Below, one piece after another: positions 6,586 through 13,319 of a stretch of 14,387 nucleotides of DNA. The stretch lies in contig JAILFI010000053.1 in NCBI GenBank assembly GCA_024697655.1, positions 1 to 14,387 of the forward strand, read 5' to 3'. Source of the DNA: Clostridiales bacterium. Lineage in GTDB: Bacteria; Bacillota_A; Clostridia; Peptostreptococcales; Anaerovoracaceae. The position numbers and the translations under genes are program-made. The notes beneath the pieces were generated by a model. The model saw only the letters and a program-made list of their open reading frames with translations, did no database searches and was not told where the DNA came from. Positions within the stretch are counted from its first letter, which is position 1. Each line of letters begins with the position of its first letter.

Positions 6586-7443
6586 ATGACGATACAGCTT
6601 GCGATCGGGATCCTGTTTCTGGCATCCGCGGTCGTGTACGGTGCGTATATGACGCGCAGCATATGGAAAGACCGGACCTGGCTCGCAGAAGCGCCGGGGC
6701 ATCTCGGCACGGTCATGGGGCTGGAAGCCGTGATCTACTTTCTGTGCACCATCGGTGTGTCTGACTTTCTGCTCAACACGATCCTGTGCCGCCGCCTGCA
6801 TCTGGTCGAACCGGAAGCGCAGCCTGACTGCAACATCTGTGCGACGATCGTGCCGAGCGGGATCATTGCGTTTCTTTATCTTCGGAACGCCGATGCTGTG
6901 GACGGCCGTCTGCTGGCAGTCTTTATCATATGCATGGTCATAGGGAGCCTGATCGGCTCGCGGGCTGTCGGCCGGATGGAGGGGGAGCGGATCCGCCGCT
7001 TCATGATCGTCTTTCTGTGTGTCACCTTGCTGTCTCTTGTCGCAAAGATGATCCTTTCAGCCGGAGCTCCGCCGGAAGCGACATCTCTTGGCGGATGGAA
7101 ACTCGCAGTATTAGGTGCGGAAGCATTCTGCGCCGGGTTCATCAACATGCTCGGCATTCCGGCCAAGCCGCTTACAGCGACGGTCGCCCTGCTTTTAGGG
7201 CTGTCTCCGCTCACCACGCTGGCTATCACACTGGGAGCGATCCCGATGGCTTGTGTGTCCGGCGGGATCAATGTAGCCCCCCGCAAAAAGTACAATCCCA
7301 AACTGATCCTCTCCGCTATGACGGCGGGCAGCGTCACGGCGGTGGCGGGATGCCTGCTGGCGATCAGCATCAATGCGGCAGTGCTGAATGTGCTTCTGCT
7401 GATCGTGATCGCAGTGGCGATCGTCAGCCTGATCAGAAAGTAA
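6586..7443 (+). CDS. TSUP (TauE/SafE) family membrane transporter
   Basis: This 285-residue protein is almost entirely hydrophobic, with about eight membrane segments in two similar halves, as in the TSUP family. Supporting features are the polar break after the second helix and the late LLLGLSPLTTLAITLGAIP segment, which recalls the second-half repeat. Characterised members export sulfite, sulfoacetate or other small organic anions, or import taurine-like compounds; the substrate here cannot be assigned. ATG 6586 is chosen over GTG 6580 because GGAGG (6576-6580) is then 5 nt away and would otherwise overlap the start. It has its own promoter just after a terminator and probably shares a transcript with the glycosyltransferase 36 bp downstream. 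The family call is good but based on weak motifs. Confidence 0.7.
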   Translation: MTIQLAIGILFLASAVVYGAYMTRSIWKDRTWLAEAPGHLGTVMGLEAVIYFLCTIGVSDFLLNTILCRRLHLVEPEAQPDCNICATIVPSGIIAFLYLRNADAVDGRLLAVFIICMVIGSLIGSRAVGRMEGERIRRFMIVFLCVTLLSLVAKMILSAGAPPEATSLGGWKLAVLGAEAFCAGFINMLGIPAKPLTATVALLLGLSPLTTLAITLGAIPMACVSGGINVAPRKKYNPKLILSAMTAGSVTAVAGCLLAISINAAVLNVLLLIVIAVAIVSLIRK

Positions 7444-7479
7444 CGGTCTGCGGAGAAAGCGGACCGGAAAGGTAGTTTC

Positions 7480-8868
7480 ATGTCCACACCGGAAGTGACT
7501 TTTATCATACCGCTTTACAATGCTGCGGAAACGATCGACCGCACGATGATATCCGTACTGGCGCAAACAGTGCGGACGTTTGAAGTGCTGCTCGTCGATG
7601 ACGGCTCATCGGACGGGACACTGGCCGCAGCGCAGAAATGGGCGGCGAAGGACGCACGTGTGAAGGTGCTGCAGAATCCCTGCAACCAGGGGGTCAGTGC
7701 AGCGCGCAACCGGGGGCTCGACCACGCCGGCGGCGAGTTTGTCCGTTTCATCGATGCGGATGATACGATCCCGGAAAAGTCCACTGCAAAGATGACCGCG
7801 ATCGCAAAAGCGGAGAACGCGGATATGGTTATGGGTGTCATGCGCCGGATCAGCGCCGCAGGTGCGTACAATTACGGCAGGACGGTGCGGGCGGCACGGC
7901 GGAAAAAGCTGGACCGCTATGATGAAAACCTGATCCACTCTTTTTCCGTCTGCAACAAACTGTTCCGCAGGGCGGTCATCGAGGCGCACGGGATCCGTTT
8001 CGCAGCGTACCGTCATGCTGAGGACGGCCTGTTCCTGTATGAGTTTTTGCAGTATACGAACCACCTGTGCGGGTATGCCGGCGTTGCTTATATCTACTAC
8101 AAACCGGAGTTTTATGAAGCGCCTGTCACAACGACGCAGCATTTGACAAAGGAGATGCTGGAAGGCGTTCTCACCATTGCGGACAGGATCCTTGCCATGC
8201 ACCCGGAAGCGCCGCAGCGGTTCAGGGATGATTTCCGCGCGCGCGTCCTCGGCATCACGCTGATCAATGAGTATTACCGCAAGATTTGGCGGCTCGACCC
8301 GGATGCGCTGGAACTGCTGATGCAGGTGATCCCGGTCTACTGGGAGCAGCTGCCTGAAAAGCAGCGGAAAGACGTCCTGGCGATGAACCGCGACCTGCCG
8401 GCTCCCGATGAACTGGGACTGCCGGAGGAGATCTGCAGCAGACCGCTGTTTACGGTGGTGATCGGCAGCGGGGTCACGGCAGCGCATCTGCCTGCGCTGC
8501 TGGCGTCTTTGTACTATCAGAAAGTCCCGTATTTCAATGTCGTACTGGCACCTTGCTGGAAAGAACATGTACCACAGGAGTATCAGGCGATGCGCAATCT
8601 ATCCGTTGGCGAATTGGATGCTTTCCTGTCGCGGGAGCAGACCGGACAGATCGTGAGGGTGGAGGAGGACGTCCTGTTTACCTACGAATCGCTAAGCCGG
8701 GCGCTGACGCATCTCCCGGCTGACAGCGGTGCCGTGTCCGCCGATAAGATCGGTCTCACACCCGGAACACAGGCTGCGGGGCCGGTGGATGATCCGCCGC
8801 TCAAAGGGCAGCTGCAGGTCTGCGGGAGCATTGCCAAGCTGCGTCTCAAGCAGTTCCTGGGAAGATAG
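7480..8868 (+). CDS. Family 2 glycosyltransferase with a degenerate second domain
   Basis: This 462-residue protein has an N-terminal GT-A domain (residues 1-110 carry the core): VTFIIPLYNAAETI, nucleotide-binding DDGSSDGT (40-47), QGVSAARNRGL, and the metal-binding DADD at 92-95. The middle resembles other GT2 proteins. From about residue 321 a second GT-like start appears (FTVVIGSG, LLASLYYQK, FNVVLAP) but lacks the DDGS and DXD motifs, so it is probably inactive or structural. No membrane segment is evident, so the enzyme is cytoplasmic or peripheral. It likely adds a sugar to a cell-surface glycan, lipid or protein. ATG 7480 has GGAAAGG (7466-7472) at 7 nt. The gene follows the TSUP gene by 36 bp and is closed by a terminator. 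Neither donor nor acceptor can be read from sequence. Confidence 0.85.
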   Translation: MSTPEVTFIIPLYNAAETIDRTMISVLAQTVRTFEVLLVDDGSSDGTLAAAQKWAAKDARVKVLQNPCNQGVSAARNRGLDHAGGEFVRFIDADDTIPEKSTAKMTAIAKAENADMVMGVMRRISAAGAYNYGRTVRAARRKKLDRYDENLIHSFSVCNKLFRRAVIEAHGIRFAAYRHAEDGLFLYEFLQYTNHLCGYAGVAYIYYKPEFYEAPVTTTQHLTKEMLEGVLTIADRILAMHPEAPQRFRDDFRARVLGITLINEYYRKIWRLDPDALELLMQVIPVYWEQLPEKQRKDVLAMNRDLPAPDELGLPEEICSRPLFTVVIGSGVTAAHLPALLASLYYQKVPYFNVVLAPCWKEHVPQEYQAMRNLSVGELDAFLSREQTGQIVRVEEDVLFTYESLSRALTHLPADSGAVSADKIGLTPGTQAAGPVDDPPLKGQLQVCGSIAKLRLKQFLGR

Positions 8869-8892
8869 CAGTTGCCGGCATAAGGTGTGATG

Positions 8893-8926
8893 ATGGCGGT
8901 TTGATAGCAAATCGCCATTTTTATTA
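8893..8926 (+). terminator. Intrinsic terminator after the glycosyltransferase
   Basis: An 11-bp stem (8893-8903 with 8908-8918, one G-T wobble) has an ATAG loop and is followed by TTTTATT. Confidence 0.85.
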
Positions 8927-8976
8927 ATTGTTTTGAAAAAAAGTTTGCATATTCATGCACCGGATTACAATGCGCT

Positions 8977-9054
8977 TACAACCCGACGATCAACCTGTGC
9001 ATCGCGATCTGCAAAGCGCTCGGCAAGACGCTGGACGAACTGTTCTGGGAGTGA
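8977..9054 (+). pseudogene. C-terminal remnant of a small XRE-family repressor
   Basis: Frame 8977-9054 reads YNPTINLCIAICKALG, then KTLDELFWE and a stop. This is the typical tail of ~65-70-residue XRE (Cro/C1-type) regulators, which end in a block like YNPSLELAxKIAKALGxSLDELFW. The frame is open upstream but reads nothing like a helix-turn-helix and has no start codon or ribosome site. Only about 25 codons survive, so the DNA-binding half is gone. A terminator 45 bp after the stop was probably its own. The remnant suggests a past deletion here. The resemblance is strong but short. Confidence 0.65.
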
Positions 9055-9099
9055 CCTGCGGGGAAACAGGCAGATAGAACGAGTCGAATAAAGCATGAC

Positions 9100-9131
9100 A
9101 AAAGTACTGCGCGAAGGCGCAGTACTTTTTT
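9100..9131 (+). terminator. Intrinsic terminator downstream of the XRE remnant
   Basis: A 12-bp perfect stem (9101-9112 with 9117-9128) has a GAAG loop and ends in a run of six T. It no longer serves an intact gene and insulates the HMA gene from upstream transcription. Confidence 0.85.
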
Positions 9132-9136
9132 GGAAG

Positions 9137-9189
9137 TTGCAAAGCGGCGTGATCTGTTGTATGCTAACGGAAGTTAGCAAAAGGTAACC
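9137..9189 (+). promoter_or_regulatory. Promoter and metal-type operator of the HMA gene
   Basis: A plausible promoter is TTGCAA (9137-9142), 17 bp, TATGCT (9160-9165). Overlapping and following the -10 are three half-sites about 10 bp apart: GCTAAC (9163-9168), GTTAGC (9173-9178) and GTAACC (9184-9189). The last two form AGTTAG-CAAAAG-GTAACC, the same 18-bp box found before feoA and feoB. The first two make a perfect inverted repeat with a GGAA spacer. Placement over the -10 suggests repression. The regulator is unknown; DtxR/MntR- or Fur-like is inferred from the feo genes. Confidence 0.65.
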
Positions 9190-9215
9190 GCTGCCGGATC
9201 TTTTCCGGTTTGCGG
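9188..9215 (+). other. Hairpin in the HMA-gene leader
   Basis: CCGGA (9194-9198) pairs with TCCGG (9204-9208) around a TCTTT loop, and CCGC (9188-9191) pairs with GCGG (9212-9215) below an internal loop. It ends about 14 nt before the ribosome site. It may only stabilise the mRNA; no known riboswitch was recognised. Confidence 0.3.
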
Positions 9216-9242
9216 CGGACAGGGGAAAGAAGGAGATGCAAT

Positions 9243-9623
9243 ATGACAGCAACGGTCATTATTATTCTGGCGGCACTTCTCGTTGTTTGGGCGGTCTGGC
9301 GGACGGTGCAGAAGGTACGGGGCAAAGCGAAGTCGAGCTGCTGCGGTACGGCGGAAGTGGTGGCTGCGAAAAAGGTGGCGGACACCGATGAATCGCATTA
9401 CCCCTATCAGTATAAACTGTCTGTTGAAGGGATGATGTGCAGCAACTGTGCACGGACCGTGGAGAATGCGCTCAATGAGGCGGACGGCGTGTGGGCGAGG
9501 GTCGATCTTGGCAGGAAAGAGGCGAAGGTCCTGACGAAAGCCCCCCGGACACAGGCGGACTTCGCGGCATTGCTGAATGGGTATTCTTACAGCGTCACCG
9601 GCTGCACTAAGACCGGACGATGA
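9243..9623 (+). CDS. Membrane-anchored HMA-domain protein with a Cys-rich FeoB-associated-like N-terminus
   Basis: The protein has 126 residues. Residues 4-19 form one membrane helix, followed by a basic stretch and SSCCG (31-35). This layout, helix then basic then Cys motif, resembles the small FeoB-associated Cys-rich proteins. A linker leads to a heavy-metal-associated domain from about residue 57, with the metal site M-x-C-x-x-C at C66 and C69 in GMMCSNC and a beta-alpha-beta pattern after it. Such domains bind Cu(I) or similar soft metals and act as chaperones or transporter partners. ATG 9243 is chosen for AAGGAG (9230-9235) at 7 nt. Its promoter carries the feo-type box, so expression is probably tied to iron uptake. 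The HMA fold is confident; the anchored fusion and iron link are inference. The true metal is unknown. Confidence 0.8.
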   Translation: MTATVIIILAALLVVWAVWRTVQKVRGKAKSSCCGTAEVVAAKKVADTDESHYPYQYKLSVEGMMCSNCARTVENALNEADGVWARVDLGRKEAKVLTKAPRTQADFAALLNGYSYSVTGCTKTGR

Positions 9624-9630
9624 CCGGACG

Positions 9631-9657
9631 GACCTCCTCTGCGGGAGGTCTTTTTTT
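9631..9657 (+). terminator. Intrinsic terminator after the HMA gene
   Basis: GACCTCC (9631-9637) pairs with GGAGGTC (9644-9650), followed by seven T. It lies 7 bp after the stop codon. Confidence 0.9.
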
Positions 9658-9715
9658 ATGGAAGAACGAGATTTTCCGCCGGATAAGGATTACAATAGAG
9701 GCGGAGGAAAAGACT

Positions 9716-10372
9716 ATGGACTATAAAACCATCGTAGAACACAAAGAGGTGCTGGAGTATTACAACCGCGGCAATCAGATCCTCGGAGCGCTCGGATATA
9801 CCGATCACTCGACGGCACACACCAGACTGGTCGCAGACCGGGCGGCGATGATCCTCAAGGCGTTCGGATACAGCGAGGAAGAGCAGGAACTGGCCCGGAT
9901 CGCCGGTTTTCTGCACGATATCGGCAACGTGATCAACCGCAGCCGCCATGCGGAGTACGGCGCGCTGCTCGCCAACGAGATCCTGGAGGATCAGGACATC
10001 CGGATGGAAGACCGCATCCGCATCGTCTCCGCGATCGCCAATCACGACGAATCGACCGGTGTTGCAGCCGATCCTGTCGCGGCAGCGCTGATCATCGCGG
10101 ACAAGAGCGACGTGCGCCGCAACCGGGTGCGCAATAAGGTGCCGGCATTGTTCGATATCCACGACCGCGTCAACTACGCCGTCACGCATCCCAGGCTGGA
10201 ATGCGAGCCGGAGCTGAATCGGATCACGCTGCACCTGACGGTCGACGAGGAGATCTGCTCGATGCTGGACTACTTTGAGATCTTCCTGACCCGTATGATG
10301 ATGTGTTCGCGGGCAGCTGCCGTGTTCGGCGCGAAGTTCTCACTGGTCGTCAATGAACAGCGGGTGCTGTAA
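9716..10372 (+). CDS. HD-domain metal-dependent phosphohydrolase
   Basis: The protein has 218 residues and is cytoplasmic. HD-superfamily ligands are visible in order: H35, the H67-D68 doublet in GFLHDIGNV, H78 in RHAEYG, H110 in ANHDES and D129 in ADKSD. The extra histidines recall the HD-GYP-like branch, but no GYP motif is present. It would hydrolyse a phosphate ester, perhaps a nucleotide or signalling nucleotide; the substrate is unknown. ATG 9716 is chosen for GGAGG (9703-9707) at 8 nt; an upstream in-frame ATG at 9620 overlaps the HMA stop and runs through the terminator. TACAAT at 9691-9696 may be its -10, with no clear -35. It sits between iron-regulated genes but has terminators on both sides and no copy of the metal box, so co-regulation is not supported. 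Confidence 0.8.
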   Translation: MDYKTIVEHKEVLEYYNRGNQILGALGYTDHSTAHTRLVADRAAMILKAFGYSEEEQELARIAGFLHDIGNVINRSRHAEYGALLANEILEDQDIRMEDRIRIVSAIANHDESTGVAADPVAAALIIADKSDVRRNRVRNKVPALFDIHDRVNYAVTHPRLECEPELNRITLHLTVDEEICSMLDYFEIFLTRMMMCSRAAAVFGAKFSLVVNEQRVL

Positions 10373-10398
10373 AAAGCTGTCGGAAGAGCATGCAAAAG

Positions 10399-10424
10399 AA
10401 AGCCGCCCTGCGGGGCGGTTTTTT
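10399..10424 (+). terminator. Intrinsic terminator after the HD-domain gene
   Basis: CCGCCC (10403-10408) pairs with GGGCGG (10413-10418), extended by three weaker pairs, and is followed by six T. Confidence 0.88.
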
Positions 10425-10466
10425 GATGTCTGCGATAGCCCGTTTGGACATTTACCATTGGAATCG

Positions 10467-10520
10467 TTGACTTTCTCAAGGCGGTTAGCTACAATTAACT
10501 GAGGTTAGAGTGTGCTAACC
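10467..10520 (+). promoter_or_regulatory. feoA promoter with two tandem metal-type operators
   Basis: The promoter is TTGACT (10467-10472), 17 bp, TACAAT (10490-10495). Box 1, GGTTAG-CTACAA-TTAACT (10483-10500), contains the -10. Box 2, GGTTAG-AGTGTG-CTAACC (10503-10520), is a perfect inverted repeat at the expected transcription start. The boxes are offset by exactly 20 bp, about two helical turns. This layout is what a metal-activated repressor would use to shut off iron uptake. The known DtxR/IdeR consensus also uses TTAG/CTAA arms but with a shorter gap, so the protein family is uncertain. Confidence 0.75.
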
Positions 10521-10552
10521 GTTTGGATCATTTGACAGGAAAGGAGAGGCCT

Positions 10553-10843
10553 ATGGAAACTGCCGTCAGCCTTGGAAAAGTCACAAGAGCAACCGCAGAG
10601 ACCCCCGAAGCGGCCACACACGACAGCAAGATGACGATCCTCGACGCGGTCCCCGGACAGACCTATATCATCAAAGAGATCAACACGGAAGACGAAGAGA
10701 TGAACGGGTTCCTGTTCCGTCTCGGCTGCTACAGCGGCGAGCCGATCACCTTGATTTCCAAGAAAAAGAAAAACTGTATCGTCGTCATCAAGGACGGGCG
10801 TTACAATCTGGACAACCTCCTCGCGGAGGCGATCCTCGTTTAG
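10553..10843 (+). CDS. feoA: Ferrous iron transport protein A (FeoA)
   Basis: The protein has 96 residues and is cytoplasmic. From about residue 27 to the end it matches the FeoA SH3-like domain: an opening about vPGQTYIIKEI, the LFRLGCYSGEPITLISK core and a C-terminal DGRYNLDNLLAEAILV. FeoA works with the FeoB permease in Fe(II) import. About 25 N-terminal polar residues extend beyond the usual ~75-residue FeoA. ATG 10553 has AAGGAG (10541-10546) at 6 nt; the in-frame TTG at 10523 has no ribosome site and lies beside the operator. The gene precedes feoB but is separated from it by a terminator and a further operator box. Repression by iron is inferred from the promoter. Confidence 0.88.
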   Translation: METAVSLGKVTRATAETPEAATHDSKMTILDAVPGQTYIIKEINTEDEEMNGFLFRLGCYSGEPITLISKKKKNCIVVIKDGRYNLDNLLAEAILV

Positions 10844-10851
10844 TCGGAAAA

Positions 10852-10900
10852 GGGCGCTGTGCGATTCCTTGCGGAAGCAGGCGCCCTCTGTTCTGTTCTT
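10852..10900 (+). terminator. Terminator or attenuator between feoA and feoB
   Basis: GGGCGC (10852-10857) pairs with GCGCCC (10881-10886), with inner TGC/GCA and TTCC/GGAA pairing around a TTGC loop. T-rich TCTGTTCTGTTCTT follows. It could end most feoA transcripts and leave feoB to its own start or to read-through. Confidence 0.65.
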
Positions 10901-10901
10901 C

Positions 10902-10919
10902 GGTTAGCGATAGGTAACT
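10902..10919 (+). promoter_or_regulatory. Metal-type operator box upstream of feoB
   Basis: GGTTAG-CGATAG-GTAACT is the fourth copy of the 18-bp box and lies 77 bp before feoB. No clear -35/-10 pair was found around it, so the exact promoter is not assigned. A box directly after a terminator implies a separate, co-regulated feoB start. Confidence 0.6.
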
Positions 10920-10942
10920 GTCTGAATGGAGCAATCCCGCCA

Positions 10943-10968
10943 GGTCAAGAACCGGCTTCGGCCGGACC
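10943..10968 (+). other. Stable UUCG hairpin in the feoB leader
   Basis: CCGGC-TTCG-GCCGG (10952-10965) forms a classic C(UUCG)G tetraloop hairpin, with GGT (10943-10945) and ACC (10966-10968) able to pair below a bulge. It ends 13 nt before the AAAGGAG ribosome site. It may protect the mRNA or insulate the ribosome site. No U-tract follows at once, so it is not a typical terminator. Confidence 0.45.
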
Positions 10969-10996
10969 GCAATAGTATTTATAAAGGAGTTGTATT

Positions 10997-13009
10997 ATGA
11001 GAATTGCTTTTGCCGGCAATCCCAACAGCGGTAAGACAACCATGTTCAATGCGCTGACCGGGATGAACGAAAAAGTAGGTAACTGGGCCGGCGTTACCGT
11101 CGGCCGTAAGGAGGGCCCGCTCAAGGACGAGTTCGCAGGTGTGGAAGAGGTCACAGCAGTCGACCTGCCCGGCGCGTACTCGATGTCTCCGTTCACACCG
11201 GAGGAGAGCATCACATCCGAGTACGTCCGCGAGGAGCACCCGGATGCGATCGTCAATATCGTTGACGCAACGAACCTGTCCCGCAGCCTGTTCTTCACCA
11301 CGCAGCTGCTGGAACTGGGCATTCCGGTCGTCGTCGCGCTGAACAAGAGCGATATCAACGCGAAGGAAGGCACGAAGATCGATGTGGCAGCGCTGTCCGC
11401 GAAACTCAACTGCCCGGTCATCGAGACGGTCTCCACCGAAGACACCGATAACGGTCTCAGGGAGGTCATCGATACAGCGATGTCTCTCAACGGGAAGGTG
11501 CAGAAAGCACCGTATCTGCAGGCAGATATCGATCTGCATAATAAGGCCGCGGTCGATGCGGAGGACAGAAAGCGTTTCGCCTTCGTCAATGATATTGTCG
11601 CTGCGGTAGAGACCAGAAAACAGCTCTCCAGCGAAACGACAAAGACCGACACACTCGACAGCATCCTGACCAATGTCATCGTCGGCATTCTGGTCTTTGC
11701 GGGCGTGATGTATCTGGTGTTTTCCATTTCACAGGCCTGGGTCGGTCCCGCGATTGCGGACTGGCTCGTCGGCTGGATCGAGACCTTCCAGGAATGGGTG
11801 GCGGGTTCGCTCGAGAGTGCTCCGCCGGTTCTTGGCACCATCATTGCCGATGGTATTGTCGGCGGCGTCGGGGCGGTCGTCGGATTCCTGCCGCTCGTTA
11901 TGGTCATGTACTTCCTGATCGCGCTGCTTGAAGACTGCGGCTACATGGCTCGTGTCAGCGCTGTCATGGACCCGATCTTCAAACGCGTCGGTCTGTCCGG
12001 CAAGTCCGTCATCCCGGTCATCATCGGTACCGGCTGCGGCATCCCGGCAATCATGGCCTGCCGCACCATTCGTGATGAACGTGAAAGAAGAGCGACAGCG
12101 ATGCTGACCACTTTCATTCCCTGCGGCGCGAAGATTCCGGTCATCGCTCTGTTTGCCGGTGCGTTCTTTGCCGGCGCCAGTTGGGTCAGCACAGTCAGTT
12201 ATTTCATCGGTATCTGCCTGATCTTCCTTGGAGCGCTGCTCGTCAAGGCGGTCACCGGCTACAAGTACAGAAAATCTTTCTTCATCATGGAACTGCCCAA
12301 GTGGAAGGTCCCGAGCCTCAAGAGAGCGTTCTGGTCCATGATGGAGCGCGCAAAGGCTTACATTATCAAGGCTGCCACCATCATCCTGGTCTGCAATCTG
12401 ATCGTCCAGCTCATGCAGACCTACAACTGGCACTTCCAGGTGGTCGAAGAGGGGATGGAAGACACCTCCATCCTGGCATCGATCGCCAGCCCGTTCGCCA
12501 TCCTGCTCATCCCGCTCGGCTTCGGCATCTGGCAGCTCGCGGCAGCAGCGATCACCGGTTTCATCGCCAAGGAGAATGTTGTCGGCACACTGGCTGTCGT
12601 CTTCTCTCTGACCAACTTCATCAACGAGGACTTTGAGATGACCGGCGGTGCGAGCGAAGTCGCCATGACGATGGGACTTACTTCCGTGACCGCACTGGCG
12701 TATCTGTTCTTCAACCTCTACACCCCGCCTTGCTTCGCGGCGATCGGGGCAATGAATTCTGAGATGAAGAGCAAGGGGTGGCTGTGGAGCGCGATCGGCC
12801 TGCAGCTGTGCACCGGCTATACCGTGGCATTCCTGGTCAATCAGTTTGGTACGCTCTTCACGGAAGGGCATCTGGCTGCGGGATTTGTGCCTGGTCTCAT
12901 CGCGATCCTCGTGATGGCGGCTGCGATTGTTATGATCTCGAGGAAAATGCGCGCACACTTCGATGAACAGTATGAACTGCATCAGAAAGCGCAGGCGGCG
13001 AACGCGTAA
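10997..13009 (+). CDS. feoB: Ferrous iron permease FeoB
   Basis: The protein has 670 residues and sits in the inner membrane. The N-terminal GTPase domain shows G1 GNPNSGKTT (7-15), the switch region with T34, G3 DLPG (56-59) and G4 NKSD (116-119). A helical linker follows, then membrane segments from about residue 225. Gate-like signatures are present: DCGYMARVSAVMD, GTGCGIPAIMACRTIRDER, FIPCGAKIPV and a late IAKENVVGT block. The protein imports Fe(II), gated by nucleotide binding. The length is slightly short of the ~700-residue norm but nothing key appears missing. ATG 10997 has AAAGGAG (10982-10988) at 8 nt. It lies downstream of feoA and upstream of the FeoB-associated protein, with its own operator box, so repression by iron is likely. 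Confidence 0.95.
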   Translation: MRIAFAGNPNSGKTTMFNALTGMNEKVGNWAGVTVGRKEGPLKDEFAGVEEVTAVDLPGAYSMSPFTPEESITSEYVREEHPDAIVNIVDATNLSRSLFFTTQLLELGIPVVVALNKSDINAKEGTKIDVAALSAKLNCPVIETVSTEDTDNGLREVIDTAMSLNGKVQKAPYLQADIDLHNKAAVDAEDRKRFAFVNDIVAAVETRKQLSSETTKTDTLDSILTNVIVGILVFAGVMYLVFSISQAWVGPAIADWLVGWIETFQEWVAGSLESAPPVLGTIIADGIVGGVGAVVGFLPLVMVMYFLIALLEDCGYMARVSAVMDPIFKRVGLSGKSVIPVIIGTGCGIPAIMACRTIRDERERRATAMLTTFIPCGAKIPVIALFAGAFFAGASWVSTVSYFIGICLIFLGALLVKAVTGYKYRKSFFIMELPKWKVPSLKRAFWSMMERAKAYIIKAATIILVCNLIVQLMQTYNWHFQVVEEGMEDTSILASIASPFAILLIPLGFGIWQLAAAAITGFIAKENVVGTLAVVFSLTNFINEDFEMTGGASEVAMTMGLTSVTALAYLFFNLYTPPCFAAIGAMNSEMKSKGWLWSAIGLQLCTGYTVAFLVNQFGTLFTEGHLAAGFVPGLIAILVMAAAIVMISRKMRAHFDEQYELHQKAQAANA

Positions 13010-13049
13010 GACATGCTGCCGATAAAACCAGTAATCAGCAAACACCTTG

Positions 13050-13084
13050 ACGTATGCCGGCCTTGTCGCCGGCATATGTTTTCC
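13050..13084 (+). terminator. Intrinsic terminator after feoB
   Basis: TATGCCGGC (13053-13061) pairs with GCCGGCATA (13068-13076), extendable to 12 pairs with one wobble, around a CTTGTC loop. GTTTTC follows. Confidence 0.8.
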
Positions 13085-13113
13085 CGGAAACGGCCCGCGC
13101 CGGTTATGGAATG

Positions 13114-13122
13114 TGGTATAGT
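13114..13122 (+). promoter_or_regulatory. Extended -10 promoter of the FeoB-associated gene
   Basis: TGGTATAGT is an extended -10 element 24 bp before the start codon, with no good -35. It has the same TGGTATA core as the promoter at 6540-6548. No complete metal box is present here. Confidence 0.5.
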
Positions 13123-13145
13123 AACAAAGAAAGGAGCCGGCTGAT

Positions 13146-13304
13146 ATGAATACAGCAACAGTCATAGCGGTCATCGTACTCGTCTCCATCGTTTTCTTCG
13201 CAGTGCGGTACATCGTGAAAGAAAAGAAAAAAGGCACGAAGTGCATCGGCTGTCCGTATGCGGGTTCCTGCCAGAAGTATAAGAACGGGGAAGACTGTCA
13301 CTGA
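13146..13304 (+). CDS. FeoB-associated Cys-rich membrane protein
   Basis: This is a 52-residue protein, too small for most gene finders. Residues 4-23 form one membrane helix, followed by the basic KEKKKG stretch and four cysteines in CIGCPYAGSC and a final CH, typical of the FeoB-associated family. The function is not established; a role next to FeoB in Fe(II) handling at the inner face of the membrane is assumed. ATG 13146 has AAGGAG (13131-13136) at 9 nt. It follows feoB after a terminator but has its own extended -10, so it may be expressed without feoB. The next gene begins 15 bp after its stop. Confidence 0.88.
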   Translation: MNTATVIAVIVLVSIVFFAVRYIVKEKKKGTKCIGCPYAGSCQKYKNGEDCH

Positions 13305-13319
13305 GAAAAGAACAGGATC

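Larger units (their letters stand above)
8869..9242. other. Gene-poor stretch between glycosyltransferase and HMA gene
   Basis: This 374-bp stretch has no intact gene. It holds, in order, the glycosyltransferase terminator (8893-8926), a degraded XRE-regulator tail (8977-9054), a second terminator (9100-9131), and the promoter, operator and leader of the HMA gene (9137-9242). Nothing further was recognised. Confidence 0.7.

Noticed and set aside
9620..9715. In-frame N-terminal extension of the HD-domain protein from ATG 9620
   Set aside because: It would overlap the HMA stop codon and be translated through a strong terminator. A good ribosome site precedes ATG 9716.
13102..13126. GGTTAT and GTAACA near the FeoB-associated gene as a fifth iron box
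   Set aside because: The arms are 13 bp apart instead of 6, and the left arm has the wrong last base. It does not match the other four boxes.
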